From the NCBI GenBank assembly GCA_963970005.1, contig CAXAMN010023306.1, positions 336,159 to 400,158 of the forward strand: a stretch of DNA of 64,000 nucleotides, given 5' to 3'. Positions 37,150 through 46,385 of the stretch are shown here, one piece after another. This stretch comes from Durusdinium trenchii. Its lineage: Eukaryota; Sar; Dinophyceae; Suessiales; Symbiodiniaceae. The notes under the pieces were generated by a model. That model worked only from the letters and a program-made list of their open reading frames with translations, was not told where the DNA came from and ran no database searches. How positions within the stretch are numbered: the first letter of the stretch is position 1; every line of letters begins with the position of its first letter. A program made the translations under genes and the position numbers.

Positions 37150-38120
37150 AGCGATCACATGTATTAATCGTCCTATAATTCTGAAAAATACCATATATAT
37201 CCCCCATTTTATAAAGTTATGTTTGCAACGAATATAAGTTAATAATCGGCGAATATTTCCTTAATCAAATATATCGAAATTTATTTAGTTATCGAATATT
37301 CATCGAATATAGATATGTATCAAACAAATATTACAATGTATATATATATATTTACAATACTACTATGTTATATGTATTTTTTATATATCAATCTCACACC
37401 ACCCTGGCCCTGGGGATCGCCGGCATCGTCCTTGCATTCGTATTCGAATGTAAGGACCTAGAAGTATCCTTAAGAAGCTTCTTACGCGCCACCTCAGGTA
37501 ACGAATGCCTATCATGCCCCAACGAGTATATGACCCATCCTGTGTCCTCCTTTAGCTGACCATCTTAGAGTACCAAGTCGATGCCCTCATCCGTGAGATC
37601 CAACGACTAGCCATATGCCCTCAAAATATCCATAGCGATCATGCCTCCCCCCACCAATACCTCACGATTCCTAACGAGGGGAGGCCAAACCGTTCCGACC
37701 ACCTTAGCCGAAATTCCGCAGCGATCTCTTTCTCGCATACAATTGCGGACGCAAAAACAATAAAATATACATTAATTATACATCAATTACATTATATATA
37801 TATATATTTAATAAACTATAATATTATATATATAGTTAATATCACAATACTTTAGTTACATACATATATATAATATTTAATATATATTATATAAATATAT
37901 ATATATATTTAGAATTCACTATATATATCTTTTTTTTTTGACAATTTTAAATACATTAAGATAAGTATACTAAGTCGTATTGTTATTTAAATTGTTGATT
38001 ATATATAAATATTAATATAGAACATATACAAAAGTATAGATTATGTCTTTCGAACCAATAGATTTCGTAATTGATGGAAAGGACATGTCAATTTAGCCAA
38101 ATTGAATTTGGACCTCTTTT
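37150..38120. other. AT-rich island, right part
   Basis: TATATA-rich sequence resumes right after the retroelement block and ends near 38120. A short less AT-rich patch at 37385-37740 shows no recognisable gene. Together with 15.95-25.18 kb it brackets the retroelement. Confidence 0.75.
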
Positions 38121-38259
38121 GGATACCAAAGTTGGCTTCTTTAGTTGTGGAACGTCACGGCACAAGGTTATCCAGATCAGAATACAGGATGTATTTCAAA
38201 TGATTTGCAGGAGTACCATTCTTTCGGAGCCCTTGCCGTGAAGTTCCAATGCATTGGCC

Positions 38260-38406
38260 TCATTTAGAGGAATTAGATTCTTTGCTGAAGGATCTCGAGA
38301 TCCGTGTGGCCATTCGAAGCTTTCTCCAGCGTCTCTTTGCTTGAAATCGGAGCAGGTCTGCACGCTCCTCAGGCTCCAGGTCATCATTCTCAGCCTTAGT
38401 CTTCAT
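38260..38406 (-). CDS. Candidate small basic helical ORF or exon
   Basis: A 48-codon frame reads MKTKAENDDLEPEERADLLR and then FQAKRRWRKLRMATRISRSF, with an acidic start followed by a strongly basic amphipathic helix. The two-part charge pattern looks coding, but the frame is short and no partner exon was found. Confidence 0.25.
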   Translation of the reverse strand: MKTKAENDDLEPEERADLLRFQAKRRWRKLRMATRISRSFSKESNSSK

Positions 38407-39062
38407 ATTGCTCACTCAGCCTTTGCTTAGCAAAACCCAAGCTTAAGAAAAGATTGAAATCAATCTTAGGATATTAGATCCTTTCAGGCAGAGTTAAGTT
38501 CGAGCACCCCCGCCGTATATAAAACCGCAAGCCAGTAACATATAAAACCTCGTCGGAGCCCACCCCGCAAAGGCCCAAATCGATCTATGTGTTTGTTGTC
38601 ATGCCCCTCACCACTGTATGCTTTGCCGTTTCGAGCATGCACATTTTGTGTAGAAATTTGTGATTTCCATATCCCTCAGGGCTACTCTGGGGAAAAATGA
38701 CGAATTATATGGCAATGTTGCGCTGTCGTGTTGGAAGATGAAGTGGGGAGTAGTTAATGACATTCGTTTGGGTTCGCTACTAAGATGACGCCGCAGGGCA
38801 AAGCGGGTGGGGATGGGTGGGGGGTGGAAGACGTTCGTTCGAGAACGGACGGTGCTGGGATCGAATGTATCAGTGGTTGTAACAGGTTGTACCCACATAG
38901 TCGCTCTTGAACAGAAAAGAGACAATCCTAACATGAGTGTCAATAAAATAACGCTTCGTTGTCATTCCACGGAAAAACACCTTCCAAAAACAACCTAACA
39001 AAAACATGCAAAAGCACATGTCTTTTAGCAAATCATGTTATGCGCGGCTGTATGGGGGCGTG
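38407..39062. other. 3' flank of the cyclase-like gene
   Basis: Downstream of the stop at 39063 no gene was recognised. Open frames are short and overlap. Confidence 0.5.
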
Positions 39063-40115
39063 TTACCATGATTTTGGCGGAGGAATCGCTGATTGCATCA
39101 AAGTCGCGGTTTCTGTCTGGAAGCCTTGTGGAAATGCTTCGTGAATGGACTCTATGCACTCCACCACACTTCGGTGAGGGGGAAACCAAGCCTTCGAAGA
39201 TTTCTTGGCATCCTCACGGCGTAGGAGGGCCGAAAAGATCTCATACCAGCCTGGATCGCGAACAGGCCAAACTGGATTGATTGGAAAAGAAAAGCCCTCC
39301 TCAATTCGCTCCATGAGGAATTTCTGCAAAGCACCTGGGTCATAGTAAGCCCATGGCTTACCAGGCAACCCATGCCATACCACCAGGTATTCTGCATCAA
39401 ACTCTTGGGGAAAATAGAAGTTAAAACATTCAGCTCCATGTCGGACAGCTCCAGAGATGGCTGTCGCTTTGATCACTTCCTCAATCAACCTGTACGAAGT
39501 GGGATCCCCAAAGCCATACGGGGGAATGGACGGATGGAAACCCTCCTGGTTGGCCTTTTGCAGTACTTCCAACCAGCGGGAGTTCCAGGACTTCTTCCCC
39601 GGCTTGCTTAGAATCCCCTTGGCTTGCTGCAAGCTCCAAACCATCAAATCGAGCTGTTCATCCGGTAAGGCCTCGTAGCTCATTCCAATGCTACCGATGG
39701 TAAATGTATCAAAATCGGAGACCACTGGCTTTACGCTTCGGATCTGCTTACCTCGCGCTTCATATTCCTCTGCATAAGCCACCAGCAAGCCATGCGGATT
39801 CAGTTCGTTTGTCGCATCATACTGGTACAAAACCACTCTTGGAGAGGATTCTGATCGCAAGGCATGTAGGTTCATGTCCATGAAAGCAGGCTCTGATGCA
39901 CGGCCCGTCTCCCAACCTGCACGGAACTGGATGTCAGGAGTATCGATGTAGACCTCACGCAAGAGGTCTTCAGACATCACCAAGCCGTAAACGCCTGGAT
40001 ATGAGTTGTCCTCATAGACCGGGGACATTTCTTTCCACGCTTCTGCACGTTGAAGTTCTTTCAGTGCGGCTTCTTGTGATTCCCGCGACTGATAATAAAC
40101 GGTCACGGATGCCTC
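39063..40115 (-). CDS. Class II (CyaA/edema-factor-type) nucleotidyl-cyclase-like domain, terminal exon
   Basis: This is the last exon of the multi-exon gene. It encodes 350 residues and the stop, beginning EASVTVYYQSRESQEA right after the acceptor GGCAGTGCAG. The frame is open upstream to 40184, but the upstream codons are intron. Key blocks are VKPVVSDFDTF, an Asp-x-Asp metal-site pattern; EQLDLMVWSLQQAKGIL; and VRHGAECFNFYFPQ, with His, Glu and Asn spaced H-G-x-E-x-x-N. In class II adenylyl cyclases the DxD pair binds metal, and the His and Asn sit in the active site. Spacing and order match that family's catalytic core (family knowledge; not searched). The product would be a cyclic nucleotide, presumably cAMP, or the domain may have another nucleotide role. 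It is not a bacterial gene, as it lies in an intron-containing gene, and nothing suggests a secreted toxin. Confidence 0.7.
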   Translation of the reverse strand, partial: EASVTVYYQSRESQEAALKELQRAEAWKEMSPVYEDNSYPGVYGLVMSEDLLREVYIDTPDIQFRAGWETGRASEPAFMDMNLHALRSESSPRVVLYQYDATNELNPHGLLVAYAEEYEARGKQIRSVKPVVSDFDTFTIGSIGMSYEALPDEQLDLMVWSLQQAKGILSKPGKKSWNSRWLEVLQKANQEGFHPSIPPYGFGDPTSYRLIEEVIKATAISGAVRHGAECFNFYFPQEFDAEYLVVWHGLPGKPWAYYDPGALQKFLMERIEEGFSFPINPVWPVRDPGWYEIFSALLRREDAKKSSKAWFPPHRSVVECIESIHEAFPQGFQTETATLMQSAIPPPKSW

Positions 40116-40247
40116 CTGCACTGCCACAGGATTTTGTTGGGGATATGACATGGGAGGCCCACAAGGTTTCCGAAGAAACCACAAGATTAAGGTAGCCGAA
40201 CCAGCTCAACAAAAGTGAAGAAACATGAGGTGCATCCAAGTATCATC

Positions 40248-40344
40248 TTGAGGTGGCCCAATCTGTTCCTTGTGCTCATTCACACTGATTTGAAGGAAAG
40301 GAACAAATCCAGAGAGATAGTTCTTTTTGGCTGACTTCCCTTTC
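40248..40344 (-). CDS. Cyclase-like gene, exon with the GKSAKK / SGFVPF block
   Basis: A 97-base exon encodes GKSAKKNYLSGFVPFLQISV and ends at IGPPQ. Lys-rich GKS followed by SGFVPF is the substrate-binding segment expected at the start of a class II cyclase core. It is preceded by the acceptor TTTTCGCTCAAG. The donor is CTCAA|GATGAT, a GA-type splice site. Its phase (one base in, phase 0 out) fits both neighbours exactly. The next intron (40116-40247) is 132 bases. Confidence 0.75.
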
Positions 40345-40579
40345 CTTGAGCGAAAACAGCACACAAAAACAAAATGCCGCTGGACTCATTTCATCTTCTT
40401 CCCATCCTGCACACATAAATATGTTCTACCGGTCACTTCACTTCCCTGACGATGGCTTGCCAAACTGCACACCACTTCTTGTAAAACTGGATCTGTTTCT
40501 TGACACATTTAACTTTGGGGAGGGCCCCAATTGCTTTCAGGGTAAACCTCAACAGCTTGCACTCTACTCATCTCTAAGC

Positions 40580-40637
40580 TTCACATTGAGCCCCTTTCCA
40601 ACGGCCGTCTGATTCAGCATCTTTGCGAGCGCGTCTC
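40580..40637 (-). CDS. Cyclase-like gene, 58-base exon with VGKGLNVK
   Basis: A short exon reads DALAKMLNQTAVGKGLNVK, directly preceding GKSAKK in the next exon. The acceptor is AAGCCCAG; the donor is GTGAA|GCTTAG, a GC-type site. Phase 1 in and phase 2 out match the flanking exons. The exon is far too short to stand out as an open frame by itself and was recognised from the motif. Confidence 0.75.
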
Positions 40638-40787
40638 CTGGGCTTCACTGAGCGCGTTGGCCGCGAAGCTACGCCGGCTACGCTTTCCAAAGCTGCACAC
40701 AATGAGTCGAACAGGGAAGGCAGGCGAAACCAAAACATCATATATATATATATATAATATATTTTTAATATCCAATGAAATTCTCAT

Positions 40788-40916
40788 GGTCGGTCCGGGC
40801 TCCACATTCTATAGCAATAAAATGTTGGAGTCTACCTTCTTTGCTCTATAGAGTGGATTACCCCAGCTAACAGGATGGACACCAGCTCACTATAGAATGG
40901 GGAGCCCAGACCGACC
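40788..40916. mobile_element. 129-bp inverted-repeat element in an intron
   Basis: The left arm (40788-40814) starts GGTCGGTCCGGGCTCC and ends ATTCTATAG. The right arm (40890-40916) is its reverse complement with two mismatches in 27 bases. The interior of about 75 bases is non-coding. It lies in the 1.1-kb intron between the cyclase exons at 40637 and 41770. A MITE or a folded intronic RNA are both possible. A TATATA run directly precedes it (40739-40758). Confidence 0.75.
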
Positions 40917-41769
40917 AAAACCAACCAAAATGACACCTTTGTACGCACCTCAAATAGACCCAACCATAATTTGGTTTACCCCACCCTCCTTCCAGACCTT
41001 CATTGGGTCAAGATAAACGCTCAAGCGCACACATTTCAAAAAAGAAACACTTTATAAGGGGTCATGTTTGCAAGGAAAATGAGGGCTTCATAAACAGCGC
41101 TTGAAACAGCGCTTGATCTGAGATTATAGGCAGATTGCCTTTCCATAGATGGATAGGAGTCCACCCAAAAAGGGCTGTCCATAAATTGAGTGCCCCACCA
41201 CTTTTGGAGTCTCTTTAACAGTGTCATGTTGTTCGTAGAACCGTTTTATGCAGGAGCCTGGGGGGACAGATTTTATGGATGACATCTTTACAGGGATTTT
41301 TTTAAAGTTATATTATGATTATCCCATACTGTACTGATGGGACTCCGAAATACATCAAAAAAATCAGCCTGCCAACGGACGCACAAAGAACACCTGATAA
41401 ACACCATATTCTTCTTATACTGCATACTCTTGTGGAGACGACCGTACCTTCTTCACCTATTTGTGAAATGGCCGTGGATCAGTTTGCCCCAGTCTACCGG
41501 CATGAAGCCGTCAGGACTGAATTACAATCCGGGGGTCATAGTTCAACATAGTTACACATCACACCCTCAATTGGAAGGGTTTTGCAGCACCAGGAGTCTT
41601 CATCATCAGATTCAGTCTTGCAAGGGTCACCTGTCTCCTAGTATGTATATGCAGAGGAACGAATCAAATGCGCTACATCCAAACACTCAAAATTATAACG
41701 CAACCAACTTACTCAACTAATTGAATGACGTAATCGTCCAGGCATAAACGACGTTCGTCAAGGCTCGAC

Positions 41770-41887
41770 TAGTAGGGCGGTACACTGCAAACCACTGTGT
41801 CTCCCCCGGAGTTTGGGCAACGCCACCAGGGCCATGCTGGTCACCCGGGCTGTAGAAGTCAGCCAAGGCCTTGCGCGGATCACAGGC
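41770..41887 (-). CDS. Cyclase-like gene, exon with WFAVYRPT
   Basis: A 118-base exon encodes ACDPRKALADFYSPGDQHGP and then ETQWFAVYRPT. It follows a fine pyrimidine tract and acceptor (GTATTTCCTGCGAG) and ends at ACTA|GTCGAG. Phase 0 in and phase 1 out fit the cyclic-nucleotide-binding exon upstream and the VGKGLNVK exon downstream. The segment bridges the regulatory and the cyclase-like domains. Confidence 0.7.
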
Positions 41888-42104
41888 CTCGCAGGAAATA
41901 CGGGGACAGGACAGGCCCGAAGTCAGTGATGTTCTCGTTATGTCTCAAGTCTCTGGGGATGGACTGAAGAGGCTTCAAGACGCCATCAGTCAACCAAAAC
42001 AAATACATAGTGGGCGAGGCTTTCAACAGCAATCACCGAAGATGGGGCGAAATATCACAGCTTCTGATTGACTATCGTTACCGTGCGCGAAACAACCAAG
42101 GTAC

Positions 42105-42191
42105 GTAATTTTCACGTTGCTTCAGCTCCAATTCCTCCAAGCGCTCAAAGGTGTCCCGGTCCAAACATAAGAGCTCCGTGTCCGTTACAGC
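42105..42191 (-). CDS. Cyclic-nucleotide-binding domain, last exon of the domain
   Basis: A 29-codon exon encodes AVTDTELLCLDRDTFERLEE and LELKQRENY, the final beta strand and helix of a CNB fold ('t.t.LL.ldr..F..l'). The acceptor is GCACTGAG; the donor is ATTAC|GTACCT. Both ends are phase 0. Confidence 0.8.
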
Positions 42192-42309
42192 CTCAGTGCT
42201 ACTGCAACCTGACAAGGTGACCAAGACCTAGAGATGTGCAAAAGAAAATATCTGGAGTTACCAGTCTATTGGTGTCGAACTACAACGCTCGATGCCAGGG
42301 CACAGTCAC

Positions 42310-42362
42310 TGAAGCTGCACGATCTGTCCGGTTGATGAAGGCCAACTCTCCAAAGCGTTCCC
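42310..42362 (-). CDS. Cyclic-nucleotide-binding domain, phosphate-binding-cassette exon
   Basis: A 53-base exon encodes ERFGELAFINRTDRAAS. FGELA....RAAS is the canonical phosphate-binding cassette: the Glu contacts the ribose 2'-OH and the Arg the cyclic phosphate, so this domain should bind cNMP. The acceptor is CCTTTCGTCAG; the donor is TTCA|GTGACT. Confidence 0.85.
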
Positions 42363-43937
42363 CTGACGAAAGGGGTGTTTGACACAAAGCAGGTCTCTTT
42401 GCAAACAAGCAATTGCCTGATACTTTGTATGAATATGCAAAGTTATATTCAATTCGAACAACCACTTTCATAATCAATCATAAAAAAAGAGCGAGAGAGA
42501 GAGAGAGAGAGAGTGAGTGCGAGCGAGCGAGCAACCTCCCCGGAAGGGTCGGAGGGACCACGGCCAGCGTGCATGTAGAAATGTGCATCAACAGTTCAAG
42601 AGCGCGCAACCTCCCGGATTGTAACAAGGAACACATGCAACCAACATGCAACCTCCCTTGGAACATGCAACCAACATGTTGATGTTCGCTCGCATTTGAA
42701 GAACTTTGTGTTCCAAGGGTTGTACGATGTGTAAAGAACACAGCCACCCGAGGTACGAGGGCAGTGGCTGCGAGGTATTGTAGGCCTTGCACCTAATTGA
42801 GTTTCTAGAAGAGGCAGCTATAAACAAATTGCCATACTGGAGGTGCGTCATTTGGGTCAATTTGTCAGTTTGGATGTTCTTAGTTTGGCAAGGGAAAGCC
42901 ATGAGCTTGTTAAAATGTAAATCTATTTCAACAAGGGGCCCCAGTCAGGTTCGCAACTCAGGATCACATGATTGTGACTGGTCTTTGGAAAGGAGGCGCC
43001 TTTTGAATGGAAAGGATGTGTCAAATGTGAGCAGAACTTTGTCACTGCAGCTCAGCCAAGGCCTGGACTACTAAGGAATGAGTATCCATAGGAACTCATC
43101 CCATTCGCACTTGAGGCCACAAGGATTGGACGAAAGGATCAAAGCCACAAAAGTTAGGAAGGGAACATGCCAATAGACTGTGGCTTGCCATACTACATAA
43201 GCTGAAATGATGATCCACCAAGATTTTGACTAGCTTGGAACAGCAATTCTCCATAGTGGATGCATGAAAATAAGAACCCGCTAGGATTCAAACCAAAAAT
43301 AACCAAAGGTTGGATTTGAACCCCTGATGGGGAAGAAATATGATCACCACCTAAATCTAGTTCTTCGGGTAAGGGGTCAAAACGCAGGTTCCATCCCGAA
43401 CAGTTCCAACATTGTGGAATGACCCACCAGGTGTCAACAAATGGGTACGACTAGAATTTCAATTACAGTAAATTGAGCGCCTCTCAGATTCTCTCATGCC
43501 TTCCTCACCCCCAGCTCACCCCATGCCAAGTTTGGAAAAGTGAATGGTTTCACCCCAAGCTAGAGGAAAACTATATAATTGTAAATTGTTCATATGTTCA
43601 GCCACACCGGCCACATCAACATCAGGAAACATCCGACTGCGCCATCTGGTGCCTGGACCATATCTTCTCACCTCGTGCTCTTCCAACTCCGCCTTGTCTG
43701 AGCCGACCTGTGTCAAGCAGCAGCCACCGTGAGGTGATTCGGGCCTCTCTCTTACGGTGACACCGCACGGCGACCCCACGGCTTCGCACCTGGTCCACCC
43801 AGATTGTCACAGCACATTCACCACCTGGCAAAATCTCTCTTTATGTCTGATTTGTTGGGTATATCCTAATAGAGGCATTCTCTCAAAAATGGTGATAGCC
43901 TTTGACCAACTGTTACTGGTAACAGGACGCACCCTAC
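42363..43937. other. Intron of the CNB-cyclase gene (1.57 kb)
   Basis: No coding signal. It contains a GAGAGA run (about 42489-42525), a direct repeat of AACATGCAACCAACATG (42635-42680), and a tRNA-T-arm-like GGGTTCAAATCC on the minus strand near 43310, which was not accepted as an RNA gene. Confidence 0.6.
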
Positions 43938-44114
43938 CGATTTGTCTATTGATCACAAGGGTGCCAAGAGGACTCAGCACAATGTAGAGCTCCGCTGGCA
44001 CGGTCTGCCCTTCGATTGGTTTCTGCCCACGACGCACGATTTTCTGGCCCTGGACGATGATCTTGGAGCCGCTCGAATATTTTCGCTTCTCCTTGGATAA
44101 ATTCTCCACAACAG
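43938..44114 (-). CDS. Cyclic-nucleotide-binding domain, beta-roll exon
   Basis: A 177-base exon encodes VVENLSKEKRKYSSGSKIIV, then QGQ, a polar insert, and AELYIVLSPLGTLVINRQI. These are CNB strands 1 to 4 ('y..G..Ii.qG.....lYIv.sG.l.v'). Unusual points are a roughly 16-residue insert after QGQ and a shortened link before the phosphate cassette. The acceptor is CCGACCGCAG; the donor is ATCG|GTAGGG. Phases fit both neighbours. Confidence 0.8.
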
Positions 44115-44267
44115 CTGCGGTCGGAGCCAAATGGCGACTTGGACACCTAGAGCATCTTAGAGCTAAGTTCTCCGTGCTCCACCGGCATCTGTGATTGCAC
44201 ACATTTTTGGTCTATGAGGTCAACAAGTGTAGGCCACCATAGGCTACCAATCAATATAGCTTGGGAC

Positions 44268-44331
44268 AAGTAGCTACAATGTCGGTGATCCTGGCAATAA
44301 GCTCATCATCGAAGGTCTCAAACATGGGAAC
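44268..44331 (-). CDS. Cyclic-nucleotide-binding domain, first helix exon
   Basis: A 64-base exon encodes VPMFETFDDELIARITDIVA, the CNB entry helix ('vplF..l....l..l...'). The acceptor is TTTCACTAAG; the donor is CTACTT|GTCCCA. From here to the stop at 39063 the eight exons sum to 569 codons including the stop, without a frame conflict. The next exon upstream was not identified with certainty; the nearest candidates are about 44.40-44.46 kb (HDIRRRLTR) and the CNB exon at 46.7-46.9 kb. Confidence 0.75.
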
Positions 44332-44664
44332 CTTAGTGAAACTCAAACAATGGCCAAATGGTCTGGACAGAAAGGACACACCTACGCAAAAATACTCGCA
44401 GGGGCTCCTGGTGAGTCGGCGACGGATGTCATGTGTGAGACGAGAACCCCAGGGCCATTCTCGAGAGAAGACGAGGTTGGGAACCCCGTCGGCCACCAAT
44501 TTTGTTCAACCTGTTGGAAACTGGGAGGATGCGAGGTGCACAGGTGGCGACCTCGTCATTGCAAGTGGATGCAGTGATGCAGCAGCCAAATCATGAGGTT
44601 CCATGGTGCCTGCTGCCACAAAAACATTGACTAAGACCAATTCCCATCTTGTGACGTCTTGGAT

Positions 44665-46338
44665 TTACACCGAGGCTGGAGCAGGGTCTGCCGAAACACG
44701 CCTTGGCGCTTTGTGAAACCGTGTGCAGCCGCTAGGCCATGCTTTTGCCACATCTTTTTGGTCCAAAGATGCTCTGGCAGGTACCAACTCCAAGACATAT
44801 TTCTGAGCACCACCGGATCCCGTGATATCGGCTCCAAAATGAATGCCCGCCAGCACGGTCTTCGAGTGCTCGGCAAAGGCCAAGGGATCAATTTGTCCCG
44901 CCGTGTTCACGGGCTCCCCAGTCCCGGCTCCGAGGACTTCGCTGGGATACTTGAACCATCCAGGTTGCTGGGTAAAGTCGGTATCTGCATAGTTCCAGTA
45001 AGTCACCGCATTGATGCCTAGATCCACCGCCATAGCCATTTGATCTGCAGTCTTCTGAGGGCAATCCTCAAAGAACTCACTGAGCCATAAAGGTGCACCG
45101 TGGAGAGTGTCAGTGGCAAACTGTTTTGCGGCATCCACGGTCTGTTGAAATGATGCAGTGAGGGGAGGAACGTAATAGTGGAAAGAGAAAATCAGGCGAT
45201 TCTGCTGAGCCAGCAAGTGGTATTGCTTCTTCGTGTGACTCGGAAAGCCTGCGAGAGAGAGGCACGAGAAGAAGCATTCTGAGGCTGGAGCTGCACTGCC
45301 AAAGTTGGCAATAGCTATAGGACACTTGATGGATGGATCCGCATTCAGGACCTCTAGCACATCCCCAAAGAAGCCGGACACATGCCGCCAAATGATAAAG
45401 GAATAGCATAGGTTCGGTAAGCCACCCAGCGGAGGCTCATTCAGAAGCTCGACAGCAACAACATTGTCATACTTGTCCCACAGACTGCAAAGGTACTTCA
45501 CAAACTTCATGTAGGGATCGAAGAAAATCTCCTTATCTTGCTTGTTATGTGCTGAGCCATAAATGCGTTTGGCACTATTCTGGACCTGTGCCGTGATGTA
45601 AAGGGAGTGCCAGTGCTCATCACTGTTGTTGCGCCTCATGCTGGCATTGCCAACGTTCATGTGTGCCGGATCGCCGGCATTGCCACCGACGGAGTGGGCT
45701 CTCCAAGGATCAGCGTCACCATCGTACGATGTGATGCCAAGCTTAAAGCAGCTTACAAGACAGTTGGGAGCTCCACAAAATGGCTGCAATGGATGGCTAG
45801 AGTTGGTCAGGTAAGAGGTGCGACAACATTCTGGACAGCAGGTGCAGGAGGAGAAGCAGCAACAACAACAGCACTGCTCCAAGAAGCAACCAGCCCGGTC
45901 TTGGAAATCAGCAATGACCCACCATGGAACTCCGTCCCCTCCACTTGTGGTGGAAACCGAGTCCGTATGGACATCGCAGAAAACATAGACACCTTCCTCA
46001 CGGAATGCTTGAATGCATCCCTCTAGCTTTGTCTTGAACGTCGCATCGATCTCCTTGGTGCCGGATGGCATGGCTGCGTCCATCATGGTCCCCAAACGGA
46101 CACACGGAAGCACCTTGCGGGCAGTCCCATCTGCCGCTGGCGGAGGTTGATACGCCATAGATGTGGCTCCTTTGGCCAAAACTTTGGCGTCACTTCTGAT
46201 CACCTCCAGCGGAGGAAAGAACGGATTCGACTTCATGACATAGTTTCCTCCCATCAAAACTACTTCTTGGCCATCCATCTTGAATGACTCACCACTGATG
46301 GTGACACGTCCAGGTCTTAAAGGCGTGTCTTCGGACAT
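44665..46338 (-). CDS. GH5-type glycoside hydrolase, intronless
   Basis: An uninterrupted 557-codon frame starting MSEDTPLRPGRVTISG. It fits family 5 (clan A) beta-glycosidases, closest in flavour to cellulase/endoglycoceramidase-like members. The strand-4 motif VAVELLNEP gives the acid/base Glu at about residue 301; LWLSEFFED gives the nucleophile Glu at about 421; FSFHYY and FCDVHTD are typical active-site barrel strands. The likely reaction is retaining hydrolysis of beta-glucosidic bonds; the substrate is unknown. No signal peptide is seen. A Cys-rich insert (CFLEQCCCCCCFSSCTCC, about residues 151-168) interrupts the barrel region and might be lipidated or metal-binding. The frame is open 19 codons further up, but those codons come from a relic spliced leader, so the inner Met is chosen. 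It lies in an intron of the CNB-cyclase gene, same strand. Confidence 0.88.
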   Translation of the reverse strand: MSEDTPLRPGRVTISGESFKMDGQEVVLMGGNYVMKSNPFFPPLEVIRSDAKVLAKGATSMAYQPPPAADGTARKVLPCVRLGTMMDAAMPSGTKEIDATFKTKLEGCIQAFREEGVYVFCDVHTDSVSTTSGGDGVPWWVIADFQDRAGCFLEQCCCCCCFSSCTCCPECCRTSYLTNSSHPLQPFCGAPNCLVSCFKLGITSYDGDADPWRAHSVGGNAGDPAHMNVGNASMRRNNSDEHWHSLYITAQVQNSAKRIYGSAHNKQDKEIFFDPYMKFVKYLCSLWDKYDNVVAVELLNEPPLGGLPNLCYSFIIWRHVSGFFGDVLEVLNADPSIKCPIAIANFGSAAPASECFFSCLSLAGFPSHTKKQYHLLAQQNRLIFSFHYYVPPLTASFQQTVDAAKQFATDTLHGAPLWLSEFFEDCPQKTADQMAMAVDLGINAVTYWNYADTDFTQQPGWFKYPSEVLGAGTGEPVNTAGQIDPLAFAEHSKTVLAGIHFGADITGSGGAQKYVLELVPARASLDQKDVAKAWPSGCTRFHKAPRRVSADPAPASV

Positions 46339-46385
46339 CGTGAAGGACCAGGATGCTAAGAGCGCAGGACACCTGAATACCTGCC

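Larger units (their letters stand above)
25180..37150 (-). mobile_element. DIRS-like retroelement block (composite, defective) within the AT-rich island
   Basis: Reading the minus strand from 37.12 to 25.38 kb gives a gag-like ORF with a Cys-x2-Cys start, Lys/Glu-rich gag-like segments, reverse transcriptase, the start of RNase H, a 4.5-kb interval, then RNase H and tyrosine recombinase. RT plus RNase H plus a tyrosine recombinase, without protease or DDE integrase, is the DIRS order. Composition is ordinary and switches back to AT-rich at both edges (about 25.18 and 37.15 kb), so the block looks inserted into the island. The 27.5-31.9 kb interval may be a later insertion or mark the join of two elements. 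Terminal repeats were not resolved. Confidence 0.75.

Noticed and set aside
40116..40184. Upstream extension of the cyclase terminal exon to the in-frame Met at 40151
   Set aside because: The acceptor at 40116 and phase-exact join to the SGFVPF exon make these codons intronic.
42478..42902. Frames over the GAGAGA run
   Set aside because: Low-complexity translation inside an intron of the CNB-cyclase gene.
43283..43330. tRNA- or SINE-like B-box (GGGTTCAAATCC, minus strand)
   Set aside because: No matching A-box, no cloverleaf and no tail; probably chance.
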